Positions 1-6,640 are shown, counted from the stretch's first letter. The stretch: 12,791 bases of DNA from CAYHKY01 sp964357355 (GCA_964357355.1 CAYHKY010000042.1:1-12791), one strand, 5' to 3'. Notes: generated by a model not told the origin, from the letters alone. Made by a program: numbers and translations.

Positions 1-541
1 GAGATTGTTGTAGGGTTCAATACCCTGCCAGCTCTGCTGCAGGGTTATTTATTTTGGATATCTGGCTCCTTATTATCTGCAGTCGGCATTATTCCTTATA
101 GGTACGCTTTTCTGGTTTGCCTCGGAAGCTATATTCCAAGTACGACTCCCTTTCTGGACTGCAGTCTGGGGATGGTCATTGGTATTGACCAATCTCCTCA
201 GCCTCCCCCTGATGAATACAGTGGGCATGTTTCTTGAGGAATCTGAAGAAAAAGATTTCCTGGGTATTTTCTCCTTTATATTTCTGACCTATATAATTGC
301 ACCTTTCCAGGCCTATGCTTCAGTCAAAGGCTTCCTGGAAAGAACTGAAGGTCCCTGGTTCAGGACCCCCAAGACGGGGAAGATAACGGATACATTGCAT
401 CGAGGTGGAATTTTCCGCTGGTTGGGAGGATTTTTTCCTATATTTTATCCAGGTGAAAAAAATACAGTGAAGACGCAGAATTTATCTACGTCTTTATATC
501 TTAAAAGAGGCTTCGCATTTATACCAAATCATTCAAGATCA
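1..541 (+). pseudogene. C-terminal part of a membrane GT2-type glycosyltransferase, probably frameshifted and cut by the window edge
   Basis: From about position 80 the reading frame encodes hydrophobic helices (SALFLIGTLFWFASEA, then SLVLTNLLSLPLMNTVG, then FSFIFLTYIIAPFQAYA). These are followed by the basic segment EGPWFRTPKTGKITD. I recognise this as the C-terminal end of processive, cellulose-synthase-like GT2 membrane glycosyltransferases common in CPR genomes. That frame has a stop at 11-13, whereas frame 1 at positions 1-75 encodes FNTLPALLQGYLFW, which fits the preceding helix of the same family. A one-base shift around 75-95 would therefore join them, so the gene is either broken or mis-assembled. 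The catalytic domain lies outside the window. There is no stop between this segment and the surface protein that follows. The likely role is polymerising or exporting a surface glycan at the cytoplasmic membrane. Confidence is good for the family and moderate for the frameshift. Confidence 0.6.
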
Positions 542-1954
542 GTGCCTAGAAAGAAATCCCGTTGGATTGCTAGGACAGCATTAGTGGTACTATTGATGTT
601 TTCTACAAATTTGTATTTCAATTCCCAAAAAATATCTATAAAAGGGCAACAAATAGCAATAGGAAATGGCTTGCCAATAATAAAAAACCAAAAGAGTGAT
701 TTACCTAGAAAAGATTTTCGTTTGAGCGAGTTGCCGGCATTCAATTATAAAATTGATAAATTATTCAAGACTGTCAACCAAAACCAAAATACTATTTGGG
801 GATTATTTAGAAAATCAACTGCTTTGGCTTTAGAAAATACTGTTGAAACACACTTGTACGATTATCTGAACCAGGAAGTCCCTATGACTTTTCAAACTCA
901 ATTTCAAGGTGAGCAATTGTTAGTAAAACTTGCTGAAAGCGAATCTTTAAAACCCGGTGGCTATAGGTTACAAATGAGTATAAATCACAATGGACAACAA
1001 ACTAAAATAAATCAGAACTTTACTTGGGGAGTATTAGCTGTCAATACAAATAAATCTATTTATGCCCCTGACGAAACGGCAAAGATATCAGTCGCAGTTT
1101 TGGATGAATGGGGTGAGATGGTATGTGATGCGAAGTTGATTATGGTAGTGACAGATCCTAACGGGATGCCTATAACATTGACTACCGATAACGGCTCAAT
1201 TCAAGTGGGCCAGGACTGCAATAAAAAAATCCTCACTCAAATCCCTGATTACTTGACGACTTATAAAGTGAATACAAGTGGAACATACACACTTCTTCTG
1301 GAAGCAGAAACTGCGACCGGTAAATATAGCATTACTGATGAATTCAGAGTTGAAAATAATATACCCTTTTCTGTCGAACGTACATCTGCAACCCGGATTT
1401 ATCCGCCCCAAATATATGAAATGAAAATAAACATAATTCCGAAGCAGGTTTTTCAGGGTAAAATTGAAGAGACTGCCCCAAAAAGTTTCTTGATCGTTCC
1501 TGATTCAATTGGTGAACATGGTGTTGTTACGCAAAACGAAGATAAACAACAGATCATTTGGGATGTGGATTGGCAATCTGGTAAAAGATACACGTTATCT
1601 TATAAGTACGATGTACCCAACACCAGCCCGGCATTTTATACACTTGGCGGATTGAAATTTATTGACAAAAACGATCAAGAGTTTTTCAATGAAATACGCT
1701 CCTGGCAAATCGCAGTAGATGCTGATACTGGTCTTCTTTCGCCAACCTCGACAGGAGAAGATTTTACTGCTTGGTCATTTGGATCAAGGGCATATTCCAG
1801 CAACGATGCCTATGCGACGTCTGATACCAGTTTACAACGACAAGATTATTACAATTTTACGTTTAATATCCCTGCAAATGCCACCATAGATGGAATTGAA
1901 GTGCAAGAAGAAGTCTCAAAGACCGGTGGAAACGGGGGGGGGAAACTGCATTAG
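179..1954 (+). CDS. Open frame: GT2 tail running into the N-terminal part of a secreted beta-sandwich surface protein
   Basis: Residues 1-70 are the GT2 tail described separately. At residue 122 a GTG codon (542) begins PRKKSRWIARTALVVLLMF, a basic then hydrophobic stretch that reads as a signal peptide or anchor, so the surface protein may truly start there. The exported part has a macroglobulin MG2-like beta domain at about residues 283-330 (VNTNKSIYAPDETAKISVAVLD, then a VTDPNG turn). Near residues 515-587 it has the start of a jelly-roll domain common in CPR surface proteins (FNIPANATIDGIEVQEEV). The frame ends abruptly just after a nine-G tract at GGNGGGKLH. Adding one G would continue it as ETALVYTDLSWDGGTSY into the next feature, the missing second half of this domain. 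It is therefore one protein split by a frameshift. It has no catalytic residues that I recognise. The likely role is structural or adhesive on the cell surface. Confidence 0.65.
   Translation: MVLTNLLSLPLMNTVGMFLEESEEKDFLGIFSFIFLTYIIAPFQAYASVKGFLERTEGPWFRTPKTGKITDTLHRGGIFRWLGGFFPIFYPGEKNTVKTQNLSTSLYLKRGFAFIPNHSRSVPRKKSRWIARTALVVLLMFSTNLYFNSQKISIKGQQIAIGNGLPIIKNQKSDLPRKDFRLSELPAFNYKIDKLFKTVNQNQNTIWGLFRKSTALALENTVETHLYDYLNQEVPMTFQTQFQGEQLLVKLAESESLKPGGYRLQMSINHNGQQTKINQNFTWGVLAVNTNKSIYAPDETAKISVAVLDEWGEMVCDAKLIMVVTDPNGMPITLTTDNGSIQVGQDCNKKILTQIPDYLTTYKVNTSGTYTLLLEAETATGKYSITDEFRVENNIPFSVERTSATRIYPPQIYEMKINIIPKQVFQGKIEETAPKSFLIVPDSIGEHGVVTQNEDKQQIIWDVDWQSGKRYTLSYKYDVPNTSPAFYTLGGLKFIDKNDQEFFNEIRSWQIAVDADTGLLSPTSTGEDFTAWSFGSRAYSSNDAYATSDTSLQRQDYYNFTFNIPANATIDGIEVQEEVSKTGGNGGGKLH
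542..544 (+). promoter_or_regulatory. Candidate GTG start of the surface protein
   Basis: This GTG is followed by PRKKSRW and then about 17 hydrophobic residues, the layout of a Sec signal peptide. It falls where the GT2 family normally ends. No good Shine-Dalgarno site precedes it. The alternative is a genuine GT2-surface protein fusion in which this stretch is an internal membrane helix. Confidence 0.4.
1934..1942 (+). repeat. Homopolymeric G9 tract at the frameshift in the surface protein
   Basis: Nine consecutive G residues lie exactly where the upstream frame is lost and the downstream frame takes over. With nine Gs translation stops at 1952-1954. With ten Gs it continues in frame to 2718. 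This is a slippage-prone site, whether in replication, transcription or sequencing. Confidence 0.85.
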
Positions 1955-2718
1955 TTTATACGGATTTATCGTGGGATGGCGGTACAAGCTATTCAACTGC
2001 ACTTAATACAGCTGAACTAACAACCACTGATACAGTATCAACAATGGGTGGACCGACTATCAATTGGGATCATACTTGGACAGATACGCAGTTGAACAAT
2101 ACCAATTTTCGATTAAGAGTGGAATCCATTATTTGTTTAACGGCTTGCGTATCTTTTCCAAAAGGCAGTTTACTTCTCGATGATCAGGGAAAATATAGGG
2201 AAATTGAGTCGTTTAAATCCGGTGATATTGTACTAAGTTATAATAACACGGACAAAAAATTTGAAAAAAATCATATCGTCAGTTTGACGACACATCCGGC
2301 AAATGAAATATATGTGATAAATAAAACTTTACGGGTCACCGGAAACGAGCTCATTTATGCCGCTGTCAATGATCAAAATTACAAGTGGATGCCGATATCC
2401 GAACTTCGAATAGGTAACCAGGTGATGTGGGAAGATGGCCAAAGAAATGTTTTCAATAAGACAATCGATTCAATAGATATAATTCATGGTAATACTGAGG
2501 TTTATAGTATAGAAACTGCAAAGCCTTTTAATAATTATTGGGTAAATCAATATTTACTCGATCCGCCATTCAAAGCTCAGCTTGATCAAGTCCAGGTACG
2601 CGTCTATTATACGGCAGCTGTGCCGGAATATTTATGGTTTTTATTCGGCGGAGCGCCGGTTATTCCATATATAATAAAAATTCGTACAACACGAAAAAAT
2701 AAATCAAAAACAAAATAA
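1942..2718 (+). CDS. C-terminal half of the surface protein: beta domain with inserted Hint domain, then VPEY sorting signal
   Basis: The frame picks up directly at the G tract (ETALVYTDLSWDGGTSY). The first ATG is at 2044, but that ATG is internal to the beta domain, so it is probably not the real start. The halves of the final jelly-roll (LNNTNFRLRVES and LDQVQVRVYYT) are separated by about 145 residues that form a Hint-like domain. The C-terminus has VPEY, then a hydrophobic stretch (LWFLFGGAPVIPYII) and then a basic tail (KIRTTRKNKSK). This tripartite layout is that of exosortase/archaeosortase substrates. The stop lies two bases before the exosortase-like ATG, so substrate and processing enzyme appear to be a co-transcribed pair. 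The expected location is the cell envelope, anchored or released after C-terminal processing. Confidence 0.7.
   Translation, partial: ETALVYTDLSWDGGTSYSTALNTAELTTTDTVSTMGGPTINWDHTWTDTQLNNTNFRLRVESIICLTACVSFPKGSLLLDDQGKYREIESFKSGDIVLSYNNTDKKFEKNHIVSLTTHPANEIYVINKTLRVTGNELIYAAVNDQNYKWMPISELRIGNQVMWEDGQRNVFNKTIDSIDIIHGNTEVYSIETAKPFNNYWVNQYLLDPPFKAQLDQVQVRVYYTAAVPEYLWFLFGGAPVIPYIIKIRTTRKNKSKTK
2134..2568 (+). other. Hint (intein/hedgehog-like) domain nested in the surface protein, probably not splicing-competent
   Basis: It opens with a Cys-containing block (CVSFPKGSLLL, then IESFKSGDIVLSYN), a strong match to the Hint N-terminal block A. Cys31 and Cys35 of the 2044 frame are both candidate nucleophiles. 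The block B region reads RVTGNELIYA, where the usual TxxH has Glu in place of His. The closing block (VYSIETAKPFNNYWVNQYLLDPP) resembles block F but lacks the terminal His-Asn and the following Cys/Ser/Thr. Ordinary protein splicing therefore looks unlikely. N-terminal self-cleavage or a purely structural role remain possible. It sits in a loop of a beta domain only about 18 residues before the sorting signal. Confidence 0.65.
2620..2715 (+). other. VPEY-type C-terminal sorting signal of the surface protein
   Basis: The VPEY motif is followed by about 15 hydrophobic residues and a tail rich in Lys and Arg at the extreme C-terminus. The layout matches PEP/PEF-CTERM-like signals processed by exosortases and archaeosortases. 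The adjacent exosortase-like gene, and a second VPEY tail at 4529, support this. Confidence 0.65.
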
Positions 2719-2720
2719 TT

Positions 2721-3320
2721 ATGGAGAAAAGAACACTCATTCAACATCTATTTCTAATTACATCCATTACATTTATGTTACTACCCTTAATAGTGACTTT
2801 AAGTGCAATTCTTACCAGTGTTTTAAAAGAAATGAGCTGGTACAGGTATATTGAGATGTATATCGTACCTTTTGAAAGCAGGATGGTTCTGGCTATGGTG
2901 CGCATTCTTGGTATTCCCGGCTTCGTATCAAATCAAGGTCAAGCAAATTTGTATTTAATCAAAGCTGGAGTCAAACTACCGATTAAATTGGAATGGAACT
3001 GTCTGGGCTGGCAAAGTCTCGTATTTCTGTGCATCACGCTAATTACTGGACTTCGGGGTACTTTTACAACTGGATCGAAGTTTACAGCAGTTGTGATCGG
3101 GATATTGGGGACTGTCATAATAAACCTTTTTCGAATTTCTATTGTGTTGACTTTGGCATATTACTGGAATGCCGCAGCGATTATTGTCCATGATTATTTT
3201 GCAGCATTTTTTAGTTTAATATGGCTATTTGGATTTTGGTGGTTTGCGTACAAGTTTATACTTGATGAGAAGGAAGATATCAAAGATATAAGTAATAAAG
3301 CAGCGTTTGGTATAAAATAA
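2721..3320 (+). CDS. Exosortase/archaeosortase family membrane transpeptidase, intact
   Basis: This is a 199-residue integral membrane protein with about five hydrophobic segments. It carries the three residues expected of the exosortase/archaeosortase catalytic set: Cys94 in EWNCLGWQSL, Arg138 in INLFRIS and His157 in IVHDYF. The C-terminal end is a Trp-rich helix (IWLFGFWWFAYKFIL). The family cuts substrates after a short motif near the C-terminus, probably transferring them to a membrane or glycan acceptor. The gene starts two bases after the stop of the VPEY surface protein, so the two are almost certainly translationally coupled. The central Cys motif reads C-L-G rather than the commoner C-S-G, which is a mild variation. 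It is the only intact one of three copies in the window. Confidence 0.8.
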   Translation: MEKRTLIQHLFLITSITFMLLPLIVTLSAILTSVLKEMSWYRYIEMYIVPFESRMVLAMVRILGIPGFVSNQGQANLYLIKAGVKLPIKLEWNCLGWQSLVFLCITLITGLRGTFTTGSKFTAVVIGILGTVIINLFRISIVLTLAYYWNAAAIIVHDYFAAFFSLIWLFGFWWFAYKFILDEKEDIKDISNKAAFGIK

Positions 3321-3551
3321 ACAAATGAAAATAATTTTACGCAGGATTTTGCAGCAGAGATACGAAATAAAACGCCCACTGATGCCATATTCTTGACAGC
3401 AGCAATCCATGACCACCCCGTGACTGCGCTCTCCGGACGCAGGATCCTTCTCGGATTTCCGGGAAACTCCTGGTCTTGGGGGATAAAGGGCTGGGATGAG
3501 CGGGAAACTGACATCCACACGATGTATCGTGGTGGTGATTTAAACCCGTGA
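3321..3551 (+). pseudogene. C-terminal fragment of a multi-pass membrane glycosyltransferase
   Basis: Directly after the exosortase stop, in the same frame, comes TQDFAAEIRNKTPTDAIFLT, then AAIHDHPVTALSGRRILLGF and WSWGIKGWDERETDIHTMYRG. The pattern (A-x-x-IR-x-x-TP-x-DAxFLT, H-x-HPV-x-x-L-x-GR, then WG-x-x-x-x-ERE-x-DI-x-x-MY) is what I know from the C-terminal soluble domain of large ArnT/PMT-like membrane glycosyltransferases in CPR and archaea. There is no start codon of its own and no membrane part. The frame runs into the transposon's end repeat and stops at 3549-3551, so both ends are missing. It is best read as debris left by recombination or by the transposon insertion. Confidence 0.6.
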
Positions 3552-3582
3552 TTTAAACCCGCCGGGTTTTTTAGCTTTAAAC
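3548..3582 (+). repeat. Left inverted end of the RAYT element, with REP-like hairpin
   Basis: The end contains AAACCC-GCC-GGGTTT, a short perfect hairpin followed by a T run, inside a 35-nt sequence from GTGATTTAAACCC to TTTAAAC. The reverse complement of 4297-4332 has the same order of blocks. A 13-nt direct duplication (GATTTAAACCCG at 3537 and 3550) precedes it. The stem plus T run might also act as a terminator for upstream transcription. Confidence 0.6.
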
Positions 3583-3624
3583 ATCCTCTTGTGCCATATA
3601 AGGAATACAGGATAGTATGGTTTT

Positions 3625-4302
3625 ATGGCAGCACCAAGAAATTTAACCTTTGTGAATGAGTATGTATATCACATCTTTAACCGTGGTATAGAACACAGAA
3701 ATATTTATACCACCCCAAATGATTACTCACGATTTGTGATGCTGTTGGACTACTACCGATATCAAAATCCACGCTTAAGTTTTTCTCACTTTCTTTCCCT
3801 TCCTTTTGAGCAGCGCGAAGTTTACCTTCAAGAACTCCATAGTTTACCGGTAGCTATTGAGATTTTGGCCTATTGTCTTATGCCCAACCATTTTCACCTA
3901 ATAGTGAGACAGACTACAACCGACGGGATCAAGCGATCGATAGCCAATATTTCAAACGGATTTGCCAAGTATACAAATACGAAAAAACATCGCATAGGTC
4001 CACTCTATCAAGGAGTGTTTAAAGCGGTACTCGTCGAAACAGATGAACAGTTAGTGCATCTGTCCCGCTATGTCCATATAAATCCTGTCGTATCAAGCAT
4101 TATCACTTTAAAGGCATTGGAAACCTACCCATGGTCTTCGTTTTCTCACTATTTGGGATTGAGTCAATCTTCGTTTGTCAATTCAAAACCGGTTCTGACC
4201 TCATTTTCAAAACAAAATCCATATAAAGATTTTGTCTATGATCAAATTGATTATGGAAAAAAGTTGGAACAGATAAAGCACTTGTTTCTGGAAGAGGTTT
4301 AA
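3625..4302 (+). CDS. REP-associated tyrosine transposase (RAYT, IS200-like Y1 family)
   Basis: This is a 225-residue protein that begins MAAPRNLTFVNEYVYHIFNRG, the typical RAYT opening. The HUH metal-binding motif is His89-Phe-His91 in CLMPNHFHLIV. The probable catalytic tyrosine is Tyr116 in GFAKYTN, followed by the family's GPLYQGVFKAV and RYVHINP segments. The enzyme nicks and rejoins single-stranded DNA next to hairpin (REP) sequences. Its stop codon lies inside the right-hand inverted end, and hairpins flank it on both sides, as expected for a self-contained element. All recognisable motifs are intact, so it may still be active. Surface-protein and glycosyltransferase debris lies on either side. 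Confidence 0.88.
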   Translation: MAAPRNLTFVNEYVYHIFNRGIEHRNIYTTPNDYSRFVMLLDYYRYQNPRLSFSHFLSLPFEQREVYLQELHSLPVAIEILAYCLMPNHFHLIVRQTTTDGIKRSIANISNGFAKYTNTKKHRIGPLYQGVFKAVLVETDEQLVHLSRYVHINPVVSSIITLKALETYPWSSFSHYLGLSQSSFVNSKPVLTSFSKQNPYKDFVYDQIDYGKKLEQIKHLFLEEV

Positions 4303-4332
4303 ACCTATTTAACCCGGCGGGTTTATATTCAC
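4297..4332 (+). repeat. Right inverted end of the RAYT element, with REP-like hairpin
   Basis: The hairpin AACCC-GGC-GGGTT lies in a 36-nt sequence whose reverse complement shares with the left end the blocks GTGA, TAAACCCGCCGGGTT and TTTAAAC in the same order. The transposase stop (4300-4302) lies inside it. Confidence 0.6.
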
Positions 4333-4333
4333 T

Positions 4334-4672
4334 TACTGCGATACTTCCTCCGGTTGCGATGTCGACACTGAATGGGCTTCAGACGGCGGGACGCAGGAAA
4401 CGAACTGGAAATCAACCGGTACCAATACCCATGTTTCCTCCAATTATTCAAGTTCTACGGCAATCTTTGCCGAATGGACGACTGGCAGCAGTTCACCGTA
4501 TACTGTCAATTGGGATACGATAGTAGTAGTTCCTGAATATACGCTCCTCGCAGTTCCCTTACTTTTGGAGTGGCTAAAAAAGAAAAAAAGAAGATCTGAT
4601 TCTACTGGGAATTCCATTTTTACCCGGTATATATATAAAACTAAAACAGAAGCAAAAAAGGAAAGAATATGA
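4334..4672 (+). pseudogene. C-terminal remnant of a second VPEY-type surface protein
   Basis: There is no start codon, but the frame is open from the transposon end. It is Ser/Thr/Asn-rich, with a Cys pair (YCDTSSGCDVDTEW, then STGTNTHVSSNYSSSTAIFA). It ends in VVVPEYTLLAVPLLLEWLKKKKRR plus a long polar, basic tail. The VPEY at 4529-4540, the hydrophobic segment and the basic cluster repeat the layout of the first surface protein's sorting signal. The stop TGA overlaps the ATG of the second exosortase remnant (ATGA at 4669-4672). This confirms a repeated substrate-exosortase gene order. The N-terminal part is missing, presumably lost to rearrangement or to the transposon. Confidence 0.6.
4529..4672 (+). 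other. Second VPEY C-terminal sorting signal
   Basis: VPEY is followed by TLLAVPLLLEWL and KKKKRR. The motif matches the signal at 2620, and the context is again just upstream of an exosortase sequence. The tail after the basic cluster is unusually long, at about 27 residues. Confidence 0.6.
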
Positions 4673-4996
4673 CTGAGAAAAGATCTACTGCCCAGGGTCG
4701 TTTCGCCAGTTTTACAGGTTTTCGTGCTGTTTCGCGCAATCTGTTTCTGCTGATGGTTTTTATTCTTCAGGATTAACCGTTTTCAGTCTGGATCGTAAGA
4801 TTGAAACTATATTTTTGGGATTGTCGGGAACGTTTCTCATAAATCTGGCGCGCATCAGTACTGTGGTTCTGGTAGCCTATTACTTCGGCCAATTACCGGG
4901 CCAAGATCGTGCACGATAATAGGGGAAGGCTATTTACCATTGTCCTTTTTATTTTACTGGTGGTTTAATTACCGATTTGTGCTGGAATATCGATAA
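4669..4996 (+). pseudogene. Second exosortase/archaeosortase copy, inactivated by deletion and frameshifts
   Basis: The ATG at 4669 opens MTEKRSTAQGRFASFTGF, then RNLFLLMVFIL, and stops at 4774. A second frame then gives LGLSGTFLINLARISTVVLVAYYFG with the family Arg (codon 4851-4853). A third frame gives KIVHD with the family His (codon 4912-4914). The last piece, GYLPLSFLFYWWFNYRFVLEYR, stops at 4994-4996. Each piece aligns in order with the intact copy (INLFRIS, IVHDYF, FGFWWFAYKFIL). The catalytic Cys segment is missing, lost in an internal deletion near 4770. Several independent lesions show real decay, not one sequencing error. Confidence 0.7.
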
Positions 4997-5010
4997 AACT
5001 AGATATATCG

Positions 5011-5039
5011 TTGACATTTCGGCTATTTTAGTAGATAAT
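5011..5039 (+). promoter_or_regulatory. Near-consensus sigma70 promoter for the ATPase, predicting a leaderless mRNA
   Basis: TTGACA (5011-5016), a 17-nt spacer and GATAAT (5034-5039). The expected start of transcription, about seven nt beyond the -10 box, coincides with the ATG at 5046. Confidence 0.65.
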
Positions 5040-5045
5040 ACGCTT

Positions 5046-6272
5046 ATGAAGATTTATTCAAGACAAGAAATAACAAAACTGGCTGTTCAACCATATGTCA
5101 AAAGAACTATTGAGCCTGAGTTTGTGGCGAGTTTGAATCGGCCGGAAGTGACTATTTTGTATGGTCCCAGGCAAGTGGGTAAGAGTGCACTTCTATTTCA
5201 GAACATGCTTCATTTATGGGATAAAAACGGTGGTAAGGCAGAAATTTTTTATTATAATCTCGATGTTATTTCTTCAGACTTTAGAGATCCTGACAAGTTT
5301 ACCCAAATACTTGCGTCTTTGAGAAAGAATGAAGCGCAACTCGCATATGTGTTTATTGACGAAGCTCAAAGGCTTGAAAATATTGGATTGTGGGTAAAAT
5401 ATATCCACGATCAAAAACTAAATATTAAATTGGTGCTTACGGGTTCTGCGTCTTTGGAAATTCGTGAAAAAGTCAGAGAACCTTTGACGGGCAGGAAAAT
5501 TGAATTTTTACTTTTACCCTTGACTTTGGATGAGATTTTTATTTATAACGGGTATGCTGCCGCCAAAATTGATTCCAGCTTGGAGATAACTGAAAAAATA
5601 TTGGAGGAATATTTGATGTACGGAGGATACCCGGGGGTGTTTGTTGAGCCGGATAGTATGCTCAAGAAAAAGAAACTGACTGAGATAGCTGACTCGTATG
5701 TTACCCGGGATGTGGCCAATTTGTTTGGGATCAAAAACACCGACACTGTGCGCTTAATCGCGAGTTTTCTAGGTGAAAATATAGGCGGGTTGTTGAGTCG
5801 GGAAAATGTTAGTAAATTGGCTGGAGTAAGTAAATATGAGACTGAAAAAATACTCGGTGCATTGGAGAAAACTTTTATTATTTTAAAGATTCTTCCGTTT
5901 GCAAAAGGGGGTGTTCGGGAACTCATTCATCGACCAAAAGTCTATTTTTTTGATGTGGGGATAAGAAATGCCCTACTCGCAAAATTAGAGAGTTATCTTC
6001 TCGTTGCGGATCGAGGTAAGCTTTTTGAAAATGCAATTGCCTTGCGGTTGTTTAGCAAATTTGGATTATCCAGTATTCGTTTTTGGCGAACCAGTAATCA
6101 GACAGAAGTTGACTTCATTGTTAAAAAACAAGAGAAAATCATAGCCTACGAATGCAAAAATACTTCTTCTAAATCATCTATAACGAAAGGGCTATATAAT
6201 TTTCAAAAATTGTACAGCGAACTGATAGAAAATGTTTTTATGGTAACAAAAGAAAATTATTGGAAGGTATAG
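5046..6272 (+). CDS. AAA_14 / DUF4143 family ATPase with C-terminal nuclease-like domain
   Basis: This is a 408-residue protein. The Walker A motif is GPRQVGKS (residues 40-47), Walker B is VFIDEAQ (102-108), and LTGSAS (131-136) follows as a sensor-like motif. The DUF4143 middle region has LMYGGYPGVF and DSYVTRDV. The C-terminus (KLFENAIALRL, FWRTSNQTEVDFIV, IIAYECK) has the E...D...ExK spacing of a PD-(D/E)xK-like fold. The family is widespread in bacteria and archaea with poorly defined function, often in mobile or defence-like contexts. The frame is open back to a TTG at 4977, but that part overlaps the end of the broken exosortase. The ATG at 5046 sits right behind a strong promoter, so I choose it. 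It stands alone between exosortase remnants and looks like a later insertion. Confidence 0.85.
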   Translation: MKIYSRQEITKLAVQPYVKRTIEPEFVASLNRPEVTILYGPRQVGKSALLFQNMLHLWDKNGGKAEIFYYNLDVISSDFRDPDKFTQILASLRKNEAQLAYVFIDEAQRLENIGLWVKYIHDQKLNIKLVLTGSASLEIREKVREPLTGRKIEFLLLPLTLDEIFIYNGYAAAKIDSSLEITEKILEEYLMYGGYPGVFVEPDSMLKKKKLTEIADSYVTRDVANLFGIKNTDTVRLIASFLGENIGGLLSRENVSKLAGVSKYETEKILGALEKTFIILKILPFAKGGVRELIHRPKVYFFDVGIRNALLAKLESYLLVADRGKLFENAIALRLFSKFGLSSIRFWRTSNQTEVDFIVKKQEKIIAYECKNTSSKSSITKGLYNFQKLYSELIENVFMVTKENYWKV

Positions 6273-6351
6273 ACTGTGTTTATATGACCGGAAGAGAAAA
6301 TCCTTACAAGAGAATCATAGCCATAGCTTCATTTGTCAAAGTTCAAAAAGA

Positions 6352-6480
6352 CGGATTTTCAGCATATCCAGAAATCTATTTATCTTAATCGTCTTTATCC
6401 TCATGAGTTTACCGCTTTTTACCACGGATTGGCTTTTCTTTTACTGGTGGTTTTGTTATGCGTTTATTCTGAACAAATAA
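6352..6480 (+). pseudogene. Third exosortase/archaeosortase remnant, N- and C-terminal ends joined by deletion
   Basis: The open frame encodes RIFSISRNLFILIVFILMSL, then PLFTTDWLFFYWWFCYAFILNK and a stop. Its first part matches the start of the second copy (AVSRNLFLLMVFIL). Its last part matches the C-terminal helix of both other copies (FYWWFNYRFVLEY; FGFWWFAYKFIL). Everything between, including the Cys, Arg and His residues, is gone. It cannot be functional as an exosortase. No substrate gene remains next to it, as the ATPase occupies that place. Confidence 0.55.
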
Positions 6481-6610
6481 TGGAGTTTTGAACATCTTGC
6501 ATAATTGAATTTATCGGCAGCAAGACGGACAGATATATACAAGTATCTTAAGCTTTTTTAAATCCCAGTAAGCTTGCAAAGAGGTGTAAAAACAGGTATA
6601 TCATATTAAG

Positions 6611-6616
6611 TATAAT
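6611..6616 (+). promoter_or_regulatory. Candidate -10 box for the PMT gene
   Basis: A perfect TATAAT 25 nt before the ATG, in an AT-rich stretch. No good -35 box lies at the right distance and there is no Shine-Dalgarno site, so the assignment is tentative. The rest of 6481-6640 shows nothing else. Confidence 0.4.
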
Positions 6617-6640
6617 TTAATTTATTCAACACCAGCCAAC

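Noticed and set aside
11..31. T-arm-like AGGG-TTCAATA-CCCT suggesting the end of a tRNA gene at the window edge
   Set aside because: The T-loop lacks a pyrimidine at its last position, no CCA-compatible acceptor end is visible, and the same bases encode a GT2-family helix in frame 1.
3194..3520. Two minus-strand open frames of 97-108 codons across the exosortase 3' end
   Set aside because: They are antisense to the exosortase and the clear glycosyltransferase fragment, and show no domain-like pattern or start signal.
4977..5045. Extended TTG start of the ATPase
   Set aside because: The extra 23 codons overlap the end of the exosortase remnant and the promoter boxes; ATG 5046 fits the promoter and the family start.
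6284..6388. Small frame MTGRENPYKRIIAIASF of about 34 codons after the ATPase
   Set aside because: It has no recognisable family and no ribosome site, and it overlaps the exosortase remnant in another frame.
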